This document shows positions 12,163 through 20,746 of a stretch of DNA of 64,000 nt, piece by piece (position 1 is the first letter of the stretch; the number at the start of each line of letters is the position of its first letter). The position numbers and the translations under genes were made by a program. Below the pieces are notes generated by a model. That model saw nothing but the letters and a program-made list of their open reading frames with translations, had not been told where the DNA came from and did not search any database. This DNA comes from Aalborgiella sp963841045 (lineage in GTDB: Bacteria > Pseudomonadota > Gammaproteobacteria > Burkholderiales > Burkholderiaceae_C). The stretch lies in contig CAWJBD010000006.1 in assembly GCA_963841045.1 (NCBI GenBank), positions 1-64,000 on the forward strand. The letters are read 5' to 3'.

Positions 12163-13497
12163 ATGAACCCTGCAACCGATTTAAATAATTATTCAACAAT
12201 CTTCACGCTGGTTTTTGCGGGTTTGCTGGTGTTAGGCCTGATCGTCAAATACTGGCTGGCCTTGCGGCAAATTCGCCATGTGGCGCAGCATCGCAACCAA
12301 GTACCCTCCGCTTTTGCCAACAACATCAGCCTGAGCGCACATCAAAAAGCCGCCGACTATACCCTGACCAAAGCACGCTTGGGTTTGTTGGAATTGGCAT
12401 TGGGCACTGGATTGCTTGTCGCGTGGACATTGATGGGTGGTCTGCATGCATTGAACACTTGGCTTTTGGATGTCGTTGGCAACAGTTACGGTGGCATGGC
12501 GCAACAACTGTCTTTGTTTGTCAGTTTTGCAGTGATTGGCAGCCTCATCGATTTACCCTTCACGCTGTACCAAACTTTTGTGATCGAAGAGCGTTTTGGT
12601 TTTAACAAAATGACATTCAAATTGTGGCTAGCAGATGCCGTGAAATCCAGCCTATTGGGCGCTTTGATTGGTTTGCCATTGGCAGCCTTGATATTGTGGC
12701 TGATGGGCGCCGCTGGTACGTATTGGTGGCTGTGGACTTGGGGCGTTTGGATGGCATTTAATTTGCTGCTGCTCTTGATTTACCCTACTGTGATCGCACC
12801 CATTTTTAACAAATTCAAACCGCTGGAAGATGAAGCATTAAAGGCCCGCGTCACCGCTTTGATGCAACGCTGTGGCTTTGCTGCTAAAGGTCTGTTCGTG
12901 ATGGATGGCAGCAAGAGAAGCGGCCATGGCAATGCCTACTTCACAGGCTTTGGTGCATCCAAACGCGTGGTGTTTTACGACACGCTGCTGGCCAAACTCG
13001 CTCCTGCAGAGGTCGATGCTGTGCTGGCTCATGAACTGGGACATTTCAAACACAAGCACGTGATCAAACGCATGATTGCTTTATTTGGTCTGAGCCTAAT
13101 CGGTTTCGCACTTTTAGGTTGGTTGTCTGCACAAACCTGGTTTTATACGGGTTTGGGCGTCATACCCAACTTCATGACAAACGCAGGCGTGCCCGACAAT
13201 GCCTTGGCGCTTTTGTTGTTGATGTTGGCCTTGCCAGTGTTCACATTTTTTATATCGCCGCTCTTCGCACAGTTGTCACGCACGCATGAATTTGAAGCCG
13301 ATGCCTACGCCATTCAACAAACAGCCAACGGCGATTTGGCTCATGCCTTGTTGAAACTGTATGACGACAACGCCTCAACGTTGACACCAGACCCATTGTT
13401 TGTGAAGTTTTACTATTCTCACCCACCCGCGTCTGAACGTCTAGCGCGCATGGGGTTTACTGGCCAAATAATGCCTGCCATGAAGGAAGCTGTTTGA
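12163..13497 (+). CDS. M48 family metallopeptidase (Ste24-like)
   Basis: A polytopic membrane zinc protease of 444 residues. It contains the HExxH motif in VLAHELGHFKHKH near residue 289 and the third zinc ligand in THEFEADAYAIQQ near residue 378. Hydrophobic helices occur at about 10-32, 80-100, 110-135, 155-180, 185-210, 305-330 and 345-370. Length and topology fit the Ste24/CAAX-protease branch rather than shorter HtpX. In bacteria these act in membrane protein quality control. Its TGA overlaps the TTG start of rsgA, so the two are coupled. Confidence 0.92.
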   Translation: MNPATDLNNYSTIFTLVFAGLLVLGLIVKYWLALRQIRHVAQHRNQVPSAFANNISLSAHQKAADYTLTKARLGLLELALGTGLLVAWTLMGGLHALNTWLLDVVGNSYGGMAQQLSLFVSFAVIGSLIDLPFTLYQTFVIEERFGFNKMTFKLWLADAVKSSLLGALIGLPLAALILWLMGAAGTYWWLWTWGVWMAFNLLLLLIYPTVIAPIFNKFKPLEDEALKARVTALMQRCGFAAKGLFVMDGSKRSGHGNAYFTGFGASKRVVFYDTLLAKLAPAEVDAVLAHELGHFKHKHVIKRMIALFGLSLIGFALLGWLSAQTWFYTGLGVIPNFMTNAGVPDNALALLLLMLALPVFTFFISPLFAQLSRTHEFEADAYAIQQTANGDLAHALLKLYDDNASTLTPDPLFVKFYYSHPPASERLARMGFTGQIMPAMKEAV

Positions 13498-14473
13498 GCA
13501 AATCTTTGCTCCAATCGGGATTAGTTGTCGCTGGCTTTGGGCGACACGTGTTGGTGGAAACTGCAACTGGCGAGCGTGTGATTTGCCACCCGCGCGGTAA
13601 AAAAAGCAATGTGGTGGTGGGCGACAAAATTCAATGGTTGGCCTCGCAAGATGAAGGCACCATTGAAAAAATTGAACCGCGCAAAAACCTGTTTTACAGG
13701 CAAGACGAAATGCGCACCAAATCATTTGCTGCAAATTTAGACCAGGTGTTGATACTGCTTGCGGCTGAACCAGAATTTTCTGAAAACCAATTGGCACGTG
13801 CCTTGATTGCTGCCGAGGCCGAACACATCACACCCATCATCGCTTTGAACAAAAGTGATTTAACCGAACCGTTTGCCCGTGCATGGTCTCGCTTGCAGCC
13901 TTACCGTGACATGGGCTATGAATTGATTTCACTGGCCTTGAAACCCAAAGCAACAGAAGCCGAAGCCAATGTAGAAACAAGCGTTTCACTTTCGCAAAAT
14001 GTATTGTTGACGCGCGTGCTGCAGGACAAAACCACCTTGGTGCTTGGCCCATCAGGTTCAGGCAAAAGCACCTTGATTAATACCCTGTTACCCAAAGCCA
14101 AAGTGCTGACGCAAGAAATTTCACAAGCTTTGAACTCGGCAAACACACCACCACCAGCACCACATGGTATTGGCTTGACGATGCCAAAACGACCGCTTTG
14201 ATTGATTCACCAGGCTTTCAAGAATTTGGCCTGAATCACATTGATCCCATGCATCTGGCCAGCTATATGCCAGATTTCAAAGTGCATGTTCCTGAATGCA
14301 AGTTTTACAACTGCAGCCACCTGCATGAACCAGGCTGTGGCGTCATCAATTCAATGAAATTGGACTCTATCCAGCATAAAATAAGCCTAGAGCGCTATAG
14401 AATTTATAGCAGCTTGTTTGCTGAATTATCTGGCAATCGTTTTAAAGCGAATTATGGGTTCCATTCGACTTAG
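13494..14473 (+). CDS. rsgA: ribosome small subunit-dependent GTPase A (frameshifted)
   Basis: RsgA is a circularly permuted GTPase that checks 30S maturation. The order G4-G1-G3 is visible: ALNKSDL, then LGPSGSGKSTLINTLLPKA, then LIDSPGFQEFGL, followed by the zinc-binding segment CKFYNCSHLHEPGC. An OB-fold N-terminus precedes. One base is missing near 14139: restoring it turns NSANTPPPAP into NSGKHTTTSTTWYWLDDAK, which joins to the LIDSPG frame. The start is TTG at 13494, overlapping the upstream stop. The TAG at 14471-14473 sits within the start of a REP-like repeat, so the C-terminus GFHST is partly repeat-derived. Confidence 0.93.
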
Positions 14474-14521
14474 CCGGTCGAAGTCCTCCTAAACCTTCGA
14501 CAAGCTCAGGGCGACGGTGAT
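14462..14521. repeat. REP-like CTTCGACAAGCTCAGGGCGA element
   Basis: Contains CCTTCGACAAGCTCAGGGCG at the right side and TTCGACTTAGCCGGTCGAAG at the left. The same short motif occurs at 22960-23023. This motif is common as an intergenic repeat in many proteobacteria. It lies between the convergent rsgA and CbiB-like genes and overlaps the rsgA stop codon. Confidence 0.7.
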
Positions 14522-14531
14522 TATTTCATTC

Positions 14532-15586
14532 TTAGCCAAGCAGATTGGCCAAAGTTAACAGCGCCAATACCAGCATCCACAGCACCACCAAACGCCAAAC
14601 CAAACCCACCACGCTGCGCAAATGGGCAGGCTCTGCTTCCCTGTCCGGTGTACTCACGGTATCAGCCAGATTGGCATCTATCGTGTTACCGTCGAATTCT
14701 GTATTTTCAAAAATGTTAGAAGCATTGTTCACGCTGCTTTTGGGGTGCAAAGTTTCTCCACCCAGTCGCACGTTCATCGCTCCCGATGTGGCGGCCAAAA
14801 TCAGGCTGTCGTTGTTGTTGTCCAATGTTGGAAGCTTTTCTGAAAAGTTGCGCCAGCTGTCGATGGCGTCTTCAAAATTACCCACAATGGCAAAACCAAT
14901 CGCAGTTAAACGGGCGGGTAGCCAATCGATCAACCACCAGGCATGGGCAGTCACATCGCGCAAATGGTCACTGACGGGGTGATGCAAGCGTTGGGTTTGG
15001 GTTGCTTCAGGTCAAGCTGGCTGGCGTGTCTGGGTTTCCAGTAGCGCACCGCAAATTCAGACATGCGGTAAAACACTGCACCGACTGGGCCTAAACCGAT
15101 TGCCGCTAACAGAGCGTACCAGGTCAACACGCCGAACACATGGCGATGCGCTGCCAGCACCGAATATTCAATCACGTGGCGCACAATTTCGCTCTTGGGT
15201 AAGTCACTGGCATCGACTTGTTGCCACTCGGCCAACAATTGACGTGCTTTTTCTTCATCGCCATTGTCCAAAGCATCACGGATATCGGTGAAATGGTGGC
15301 TGAACTGTCGAAAGCCCAAGGTCAAATACAAAATCACCACATTCCACACCACTGCGGCGGGCCAGCCCAACGTATCAAGCAAGAGCCAATGAATCAGCAG
15401 CACCCCCAAGGATGGCAAGCCGACTGTCAAACCCCAAACCAGCTTGCCATGTGGCTCTTTGCCCGCATCAAAATGCTGGCGCACCCAATCCGCCCATGTC
15501 CGCAAACCAGTATGAATGGGGTTGCTGCGGTGCAATGGTTTGACTTGCTCAATCAAGAGCGCGCAAAGAATGGCAAAAAAGCTCAT
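14532..15586 (-). CDS. CobD/CbiB family membrane protein (frameshifted)
   Basis: A membrane protein of about 350 residues. It begins MSFFAILCALLIEQVKPLHR and has hydrophobic segments such as LTVGLPSLGVLLIHWLLLD, VVWNVVILYLTLGF and FGVLTWYALLAAIGLGPVGA. After a one-base break near 14975 it continues HAWWLIDWLPARLTAIGFAI, typical of the CbiB fold, with a C-terminal membrane helix. CbiB/CobD makes adenosylcobinamide in cobalamin synthesis, but many beta-proteobacterial members are general AmpE/CbiB-like proteins of unknown role. No cobalamin genes are adjacent, so enzymatic function is not claimed. Confidence 0.82.
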
Positions 15587-15713
15587 GGCGCTATGATAAA
15601 CGACAGACGTGCGATGGTTTGCTTTCTCCTAGGATTTACCCGCTAACTGAAACGATCTCATCTGTGTTAATTTCCGAGTTGGATTTTGATCAACCAACTC
15701 ACGAGGTTCATAC

Positions 15714-16688
15714 ATGAAATTTAGCTCAACTCTGCGTCAATGTGTCATTGCAGTCTGTACAACAAGCATAGGGCTCTTCGCAACGACATCGGCTTACGCA
15801 CAAGCCTACCCAACTAAACCGATTAAATTTGTCGTGCCCTTCGGCGCAGGCACGGCCACTGACAATGTGGGACGCATATTGGCACAAGCCATGGGCGATG
15901 CACTGGGCCAAACCATTACGATTGAAAACAGAGCTGGTGCCAATGGTATTCCAGGTGCAGATTTGGTCAAAACTGCAGCAGGCGACCCGTACACCATCTT
16001 GGTTACCACCAGCACCACACAAGCTGCGAATGTGAGCTTGTATAAAAAGTTGCCTTATGACCCTGTGAAAGACTTCACTCCCATCGGCAAAATAGGCGAA
16101 ACTGGTTTTATCTTGATGGTGAAACCTGAATTTCCAGCCAAAGACATGAAAGAGTTTTTAGCCTATGCCAAAGCCAACAAGTTGTCTTATGGTCATGGCT
16201 CTTCCGGTTCTTTAGTTTCGGGATCTTTGGTGGCGCAACTAGGCGGTTTTGAAGCATTGAGTGTGCCCTACAAGAGCATTCCTCCTGCATTAACCGATTT
16301 GATGGGTGGCCAATTGCAATACGCATTTGCTGATGTGGGCAATGCTGTGACGCAAATGAATGGTGGTCGTTTAAAAGGTTTGGGTGTTACCACTGTCAAA
16401 CGTGCTGGCAAAGCACCGAACGTGCCGCCGATTGGCGACACCATCAAAGGCTATGAAGTCAGCGCTTGGTTTGCCTTGATGGCTCCAGCCAATGTGCCAG
16501 CCGATGCTGCGAAAAAATTAGCCGACACCTTGCAAGCCGTTTTAGCCAAACCTGAAGTGAAAGAAAAGCTCAATAACGCAGGTATTGATTTGGACCACCA
16601 AAACCCTGCGCAACTTGCGAAAACCATTGATGCGGAAATCAAAAAATGGGCAGGATGGGTTAAATTGGCTGGCATTGAAACTCAATAA
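15714..16688 (+). CDS. Bug-family tripartite tricarboxylate transporter substrate-binding protein
   Basis: A periplasmic solute receptor of 324 residues of the TctC/Bug family. The signal peptide runs MKFSSTLRQCVIAVCTTSIG to about AYAQA. The mature start YPTKPIKFVVPFGAGTATDN is the family signature. ENRAGANGIPGADLVKTAA and LSVPYKSIPPALTDLMGGQL are the usual ligand-cleft segments. Burkholderiales carry many orphan Bug proteins without linked membrane subunits, as here; the ligand is probably a carboxylate but cannot be named. A GAGG-type ribosome site lies about 8 nt before the ATG. Confidence 0.92.
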   Translation: MKFSSTLRQCVIAVCTTSIGLFATTSAYAQAYPTKPIKFVVPFGAGTATDNVGRILAQAMGDALGQTITIENRAGANGIPGADLVKTAAGDPYTILVTTSTTQAANVSLYKKLPYDPVKDFTPIGKIGETGFILMVKPEFPAKDMKEFLAYAKANKLSYGHGSSGSLVSGSLVAQLGGFEALSVPYKSIPPALTDLMGGQLQYAFADVGNAVTQMNGGRLKGLGVTTVKRAGKAPNVPPIGDTIKGYEVSAWFALMAPANVPADAAKKLADTLQAVLAKPEVKEKLNNAGIDLDHQNPAQLAKTIDAEIKKWAGWVKLAGIETQ

Positions 16689-16749
16689 CAAAACGAGTCT
16701 GTAATCTAATTAGGGGTAATTTAGGTATTAACCCTAGCAATTCTTTTCA

Positions 16750-16820
16750 AGATGTGCGATAATCAGAGACTGCACAGAAATTGAAAAGTGAATTTCACTG
16801 ATTTCTGGCATCGCACATCT
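16750..16820 (+). other. nested inverted repeat in the helicase leader
   Basis: AGATGTGCGAT at 16750-16760 is perfectly complementary to ATCGCACATCT at 16810-16820. Inside it CAGAAAT at 16775-16781 pairs with ATTTCTG at 16801-16807, and AGTGAA/TTCACT forms the tip. The resulting long stem-loop lies 172 nt before the helicase start. It could be a 5-prime-UTR regulatory structure, a small RNA or a terminator for the upstream Bug gene; no U-run follows, so a factor-independent terminator is unlikely. Confidence 0.6.
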
Positions 16821-16992
16821 GCCACACTTAGGGCTAACTTTGATTTAGCCAACCGCGTCACACCGACAGTTTTCTCACTCGTACCAATCGGTACAAAGGT
16901 GAGTCACAGAGCAAGAAGACGTTGTACTTCGTTTGATGGTTGATGTTTTTTAACCATTGAATGAAACCGCACCTTTTAAGGGTAGCGGATGT

Positions 16993-19133
16993 ATGATGAC
17001 TGACTCTGTAGAAACAAATTTTGAACAAAACACGGCTGTAGCCAGCGAATTTATTGCCAACGATGCTATTGAAATCATAGCAAATGATGTTGACACATCT
17101 GTAAGCGTAGAAGGCTCTGAAGCAAGCGAACCAGTTGCTGAGTTGCCTAACGGCTTTATCGCATTGGGTTTGGCTGATGAGCTGATTCAAGCCACCAAAG
17201 AAATGGGCTTCACACAGCCCACCATCGTGCAGCAAAAAACCATTCCATTGGCATTGCCAGCGGACAGCGTTGACGGCGCACCGAAGAAATTCATCGACTT
17301 GATGGTGTCTAGCCAAACTGGCTCGGGTAAAACGGCTGCGTTTTTATTGCCAGTGATTCACACATTGTTAAAGCAACAAGCGGAAGAACAAGCTGCTGAA
17401 CGCGAAGCCTTTGAAAAAGCCACAGCTGAAGCCTTGGCGCGCGGTGAAGCCGCACCCAAACGCCCTAAGCGCAAAGACCCTACCAATTTCCGCAACTTCA
17501 CACCAGCTACACCTGGCGCATTGGTACTGTGCCCTACCCGCGAATTGGCGCAACAGGTTGCCAACGACGCGATTGATTTGGTGCGCTATTGCAAAGGTTT
17601 GCGCATTGCCAACGTGGTAGGCGGTATGCCTTACCAATTGCAATTGGCCAAGTTGCAAAACGCCAATTTGGTGGTGGCAACACCGGGCCGTTTGCTGGAC
17701 TTGCAACGCTCACACCAAATCAAACTCAACAACGTGAAATTTTTGGTGGTAGACGAAGCTGACCGCATGCTCGATTTGGGCTTTGCTGACGATTTGGCCG
17801 AAGTCAATCAGTTAACCATTGACCGCCATCAAACCATGATGTTCAGCGCCACGTTCGAGTCTCGCATTCAGCAACTCGCTGGCCGCGTCATGCGTGAGCC
17901 ACAGCGCATCACCATCGACAGCCCGCAAGACAAGCACCAAAACATCAAGCAGTCTTTGTTCTGGGCCGATAACTCTCAGCACAAACGCAAATTGCTCGAC
18001 CATTGGTTGCGCGATACCAGCATCAAACAAGCCATTGTGTTTGCCAATACGCAAATTGAGTGCGACGGCTTGGCCAATGACTTGCAACAAGAAGGCTTCA
18101 GCGCCGTGGCATTGCATGGCGCTTTGAACCAAGGCATGCGCAACCGCCGCTTGCAGGCATTGCGTGAAGGCCATGTGCAAATTTTGGTCGCTACCGACGT
18201 GGCAGCACGCGGTATCGACGTGCCATCCATCAGCCATGTGTTCAACTTTGGTTTGCCAATGAAGGCCGAAGACTATACCCATCGCATTGGTCGTACAGGT
18301 CGTGCAGGACGTGACGGTATTGCCATCAGCTTTGCTGAAATCCGCGACCGTCGCCGCATCATGGACATTGAGCAATACACACGCACCGGCTTCAAAACCG
18401 ACGTGATTCCTGGCTTAGAGCCAAAACAACGCTTCCCTGAATCACGCAGCAACTTTGGTGGCGGCGGTGGTGACCGTGGTGGCAACCGTGGCGGTGGTTT
18501 TGGCGGACGTGACCGTCAATTCGCTCCCCGTGGTGGTGATCGCTTTGGCGCACCCCGTGGTAACTTTGGTGGCGACGTGGTGGTTTCAATGACCGCGCTC
18601 CACAAGGCGACCGCTTCGGTGACCGTGGTGCAGACCCACGCTTTGCTGGCCGTTCCGACAACGCCCGTGACCCAAGCAGCTACGTTCGCAAAGGCGGCTT
18701 CAATGACCGAAACAGCGGTGGCGGCTTCCCTCCTCGTGGTGATTTTGCACCTCGTGCTGATTTCGCGCCACGCAAAGAATTTGCACCTCGCGGCGAGCGC
18801 GGCGACTTTGCGCCTCGTGGCGACTTCGCACCACGTAAAGAGTTTGCTCCGCGTGGTGATTTCGCCCCTCGCGGCGATTTTGCACCGCGCAAAGAGTTCG
18901 CTCCCCGTGGTGACTTTGCTCCCCGTAAAGACTTTGCACCACGCGGTGAGCGTAGCGACTTTGCACCCCGTGGCGATTTCGCCGACCGCAAACCCGCATT
19001 CGGAAAACCATCTTTCGCCAAACCCACTTTTGCCAAGCCAGCAGCCAAACCAGCTGTACGTCCTGGAAATGGCGGCAAAGTGTTCGTCCCTCGCGATATG
19101 GCAAAGAAAGTGCGTACGGTTAAAGCGAAGTAA
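16993..19133 (+). CDS. DEAD-box RNA helicase with FAPR-repeat tail (frameshifted)
   Basis: An RhlE/DeaD-type ATP-dependent RNA helicase. The motifs run in order: FTQPTIVQQKTIPLALP (Q), SSQTGSGKTAAFLLP (I), CPTRELAQQ (Ia), ATPGRLLDL (Ib), VVDEADRMLDLGFADD (II), MFSATF (III), ATDVAARGIDVP (V), HRIGRTGRAGRDG (VI). A charged insert (about residues 137-170) separates motifs I and Ia. The start ATG is taken at 16993; it is preceded in frame by further codons. After motif VI an RGG/GGG linker leads to a frameshift near 18577. One added base restores GGFNDRAPQGDRFGDRG and then about 12 copies of a GDFAPR/KEFAPR repeat. The protein ends VFVPRDMAKKVRTVKAK with TAA at 19131-19133. The tail is probably disordered and RNA-binding. 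The N-terminal ASEFIANDAIEIIAND may derive from the dispersed repeat. Confidence 0.92.
17049..17092 (-). repeat. degenerate dispersed element at the helicase N-terminus
   Basis: The segment GAATTTATTGCCAACGATGC continuing TATTGAAATCATAGCAA resembles the reverse-orientation element and is read in the same frame as the antiporter and methyltransferase copies (IAxxAIxxIA). It lies in the variable N-terminal extension ahead of the helicase core. The match is weaker than for other copies. Confidence 0.45.
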
Positions 19134-19170
19134 TTAATTCAATAATTAAACTAAAGTATTCGCAGCAAAG

Positions 19171-19192
19171 GTCGGTGACAAAAGTCACCGAC
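19171..19192 (+). terminator. hairpin downstream of the helicase gene
   Basis: GTCGGTGAC at 19171-19179 and GTCACCGAC at 19184-19192 form a perfect 9-bp stem with an AAAA loop, 38 nt after the helicase stop. The following sequence is only moderately T-rich, so termination strength is uncertain. Confidence 0.6.
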
Positions 19193-19310
19193 AAGATAGT
19201 TTATTTAGAGCTTAATATCGACTTAAGAATTGCAAACAGACACTTGAGTAAAATTTTTTTGCAACATTCTTAAATTCCCTTCTGTGTTCAAAACTTAATG
19301 AGGAGTCGAT

Positions 19311-19610
19311 ATGCGAAAAATTAAATCATCTTTGGTCGCTCAAGCTGCAACTTTAACCATTGCAGTTTCATCGACACTTCTAGTGACTGCCTGTGGCGGT
19401 GGTTCAGACAGCGCAACTGCTGGCGACCAATCCGCCAACGCAGGTAGCAGTGGTACAGCAGGAACCAGTGGAACCTCAGGTACTGCGGGTACGAGTGGTA
19501 CTGCAGGCACATCTGGTACCAGTGGTACTGCTGGAACAAGTGGATCAAGCGGAACAGATGGCACCAGCGGCAGCAGTGGCAGCAGCGGAACCAGTGGCAG
19601 CAGCAAGTAA
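19311..19610 (+). CDS. Gly/Ser/Thr-repeat lipoprotein
   Basis: A 99-residue protein. An N-terminal basic and hydrophobic signal ends in the lipobox LLVTAC, with Cys28 the predicted lipidation site; GGG and Ser/Asp residues follow. From about residue 45 to the end it is almost purely Gly, Ser, Thr and Ala in triplets such as SGTAGTSGTSGTAGTSG and later SGSSGTSGSSK. The Gly-X-Y periodicity recalls collagen-like proteins but has no proline. The Ser/Thr density makes it an obvious candidate for O-glycosylation. A strong ribosome site AGGAG lies 5 nt before the ATG. It is convergent, with only 7 bp between stops, with a gene for an autotransporter-type O-heptosyltransferase. A functional link is inference. 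Confidence 0.85.
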   Translation: MRKIKSSLVAQAATLTIAVSSTLLVTACGGGSDSATAGDQSANAGSSGTAGTSGTSGTAGTSGTAGTSGTSGTAGTSGSSGTDGTSGSSGSSGTSGSSK

Positions 19611-19617
19611 ATAAAAA

Positions 19618-20745
19618 TTACAGCGTATTTTTACTTTGCGGTAAATACGCTGAAATTTTGTCAATGACTTGTTGTGCGCTGATATTGCGTGTGCATTCAA
19701 ACATGCGCAATGTGTCTTTATAGTCAGGGCACCAATTCCAATCACCAGCATTCATTGGATAGCGATTAAAACAAGCACTGCAATCATTTGGATTGGCACC
19801 AATTCTGATCATGTCGCTGACCTCGGTATAGGGTTCAGAAAACCCACTGATCACACAGGTCGGGCGATTCAATGCCCATGACAACCAACTGAGTCCACTG
19901 CCAATGCCTACAAACAGTTTGGCATGCAGCAAGTAATTCATGATGATGCCAATTTCTCCAGGTGGAACTTGAAGAACACCTGTTGGCACTTCATTGCCCA
20001 TATAAGCCATTCCCTCCTTCGACAGCAGAACAACTTGGTAACCTTGCTCACGAAGATAGTTGACTAGATCGGTCCAGCCGTTTGGATTATTCCAATACTT
20101 AGCCTGGGCAGTTGAATGGACAGCGATACAAACATAGTCGTCGAGTATGGGCTTGCCAAGATTGACAACATTTAGCTTTGGCCGGACCGGCAAGTATGGC
20201 AACCCCAAAATGTCAGCTGCAGATTCTCCCAAGGTTTGGCACCTGAAGTTTTTGACATTTTTATTGAAATCAATCTCACCCTTAGGCAAATAAAACCAAC
20301 CAACTCGGTACATGGCATACAAGTTGTGCACGGTTTCACTGGGCTCAACGAATTGAATATGCGGATATTCATCTTTGAATAAATTGTTCATGAAAGTTGA
20401 ACAAATCAACTCGCATTCATGCTTCTTTTGAAAATCATCCACCAGTTGAAACCACGCCAATGTATCTCCAAGTGCTTTGGATTCGAATGCAATATAAACA
20501 CGCTTGCCCTTGCATTCATATTGGTGTGTGAACAACAATTCATTGTCCTTGAGACTAAAGACTTTGATTTGCCACGGCGTAAAGAATTGCCGCGATGTTC
20601 TGACCCAGTGATTATTTTTAATTTGTGCTTGATGCACGACCACATTTGTACGCGTATCAATGAACTCTACTGAGTACTCTTCTTCAACATCGCCAGTGAT
20701 TTCAACGAACGCACCATCGACAAAGTGGAAATGTATCTGGTTCAA
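19618..20745 (-). CDS. autotransporter strand-loop-strand O-heptosyltransferase (TibC/AAH family)
   Basis: A cytoplasmic GT-B glycosyltransferase of 375 residues of the bacterial autotransporter heptosyltransferase family, which transfers heptose to Ser/Thr of autotransporter passenger repeats. Hallmarks are VEITGDVEEEYSVEFIDTRT at the N-terminus, FESKALGDTLAWFQLVDDF, IAVHSTAQAKYWNNPNGW, FVGIGSGLSWLSWALNRPT and GFSEPYTEVSDMIRIGANP. The C-terminal four-cysteine iron finger is complete: CSACFN, WNWCPDYKDTLRMFECTR. The start is TTG at 20745, one base after the stop of the upstream methyltransferase. No autotransporter gene is in the window. The nearest Ser/Thr-rich exported protein is the adjacent repeat lipoprotein. 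Activated heptose would have to come from LPS-type heptose genes elsewhere. Confidence 0.9.
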   Translation of the reverse strand: MNQIHFHFVDGAFVEITGDVEEEYSVEFIDTRTNVVVHQAQIKNNHWVRTSRQFFTPWQIKVFSLKDNELLFTHQYECKGKRVYIAFESKALGDTLAWFQLVDDFQKKHECELICSTFMNNLFKDEYPHIQFVEPSETVHNLYAMYRVGWFYLPKGEIDFNKNVKNFRCQTLGESAADILGLPYLPVRPKLNVVNLGKPILDDYVCIAVHSTAQAKYWNNPNGWTDLVNYLREQGYQVVLLSKEGMAYMGNEVPTGVLQVPPGEIGIIMNYLLHAKLFVGIGSGLSWLSWALNRPTCVISGFSEPYTEVSDMIRIGANPNDCSACFNRYPMNAGDWNWCPDYKDTLRMFECTRNISAQQVIDKISAYLPQSKNTL

Positions 20746-20746
20746 T

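Noticed and set aside
14365..14420. Possible dispersed-repeat copy in rsgA (AGAGCGCTATAGAATTTATAGCAGC)-like segment
   Set aside because: The encoded ISLERYRIYSSLFAEL is the normal C-terminal helix of RsgA, and the AGGCAATCAATACGCC core is absent.
18680..19104. Long minus-strand reading frames rich in RGAKSPRGAKSL opposite the helicase tail
   Set aside because: They are the antisense of the FAPR repeat array; the repetitive DNA keeps all frames open. The plus-strand frame joins the helicase core and ends in a family-like basic tail.
18577..19137. Helicase C-terminus read straight through to 19137
   Set aside because: That frame gives a non-repetitive, composition-atypical tail; the neighbouring frame gives a clean RG/FAPR tail, so a frameshift is assumed.
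19340..19606. Proline/valine/leucine-rich minus-strand ORF opposite the lipoprotein
   Set aside because: It mirrors the GTSGTA repeats. The plus strand has a ribosome site, signal peptide and lipobox; the minus strand has none.
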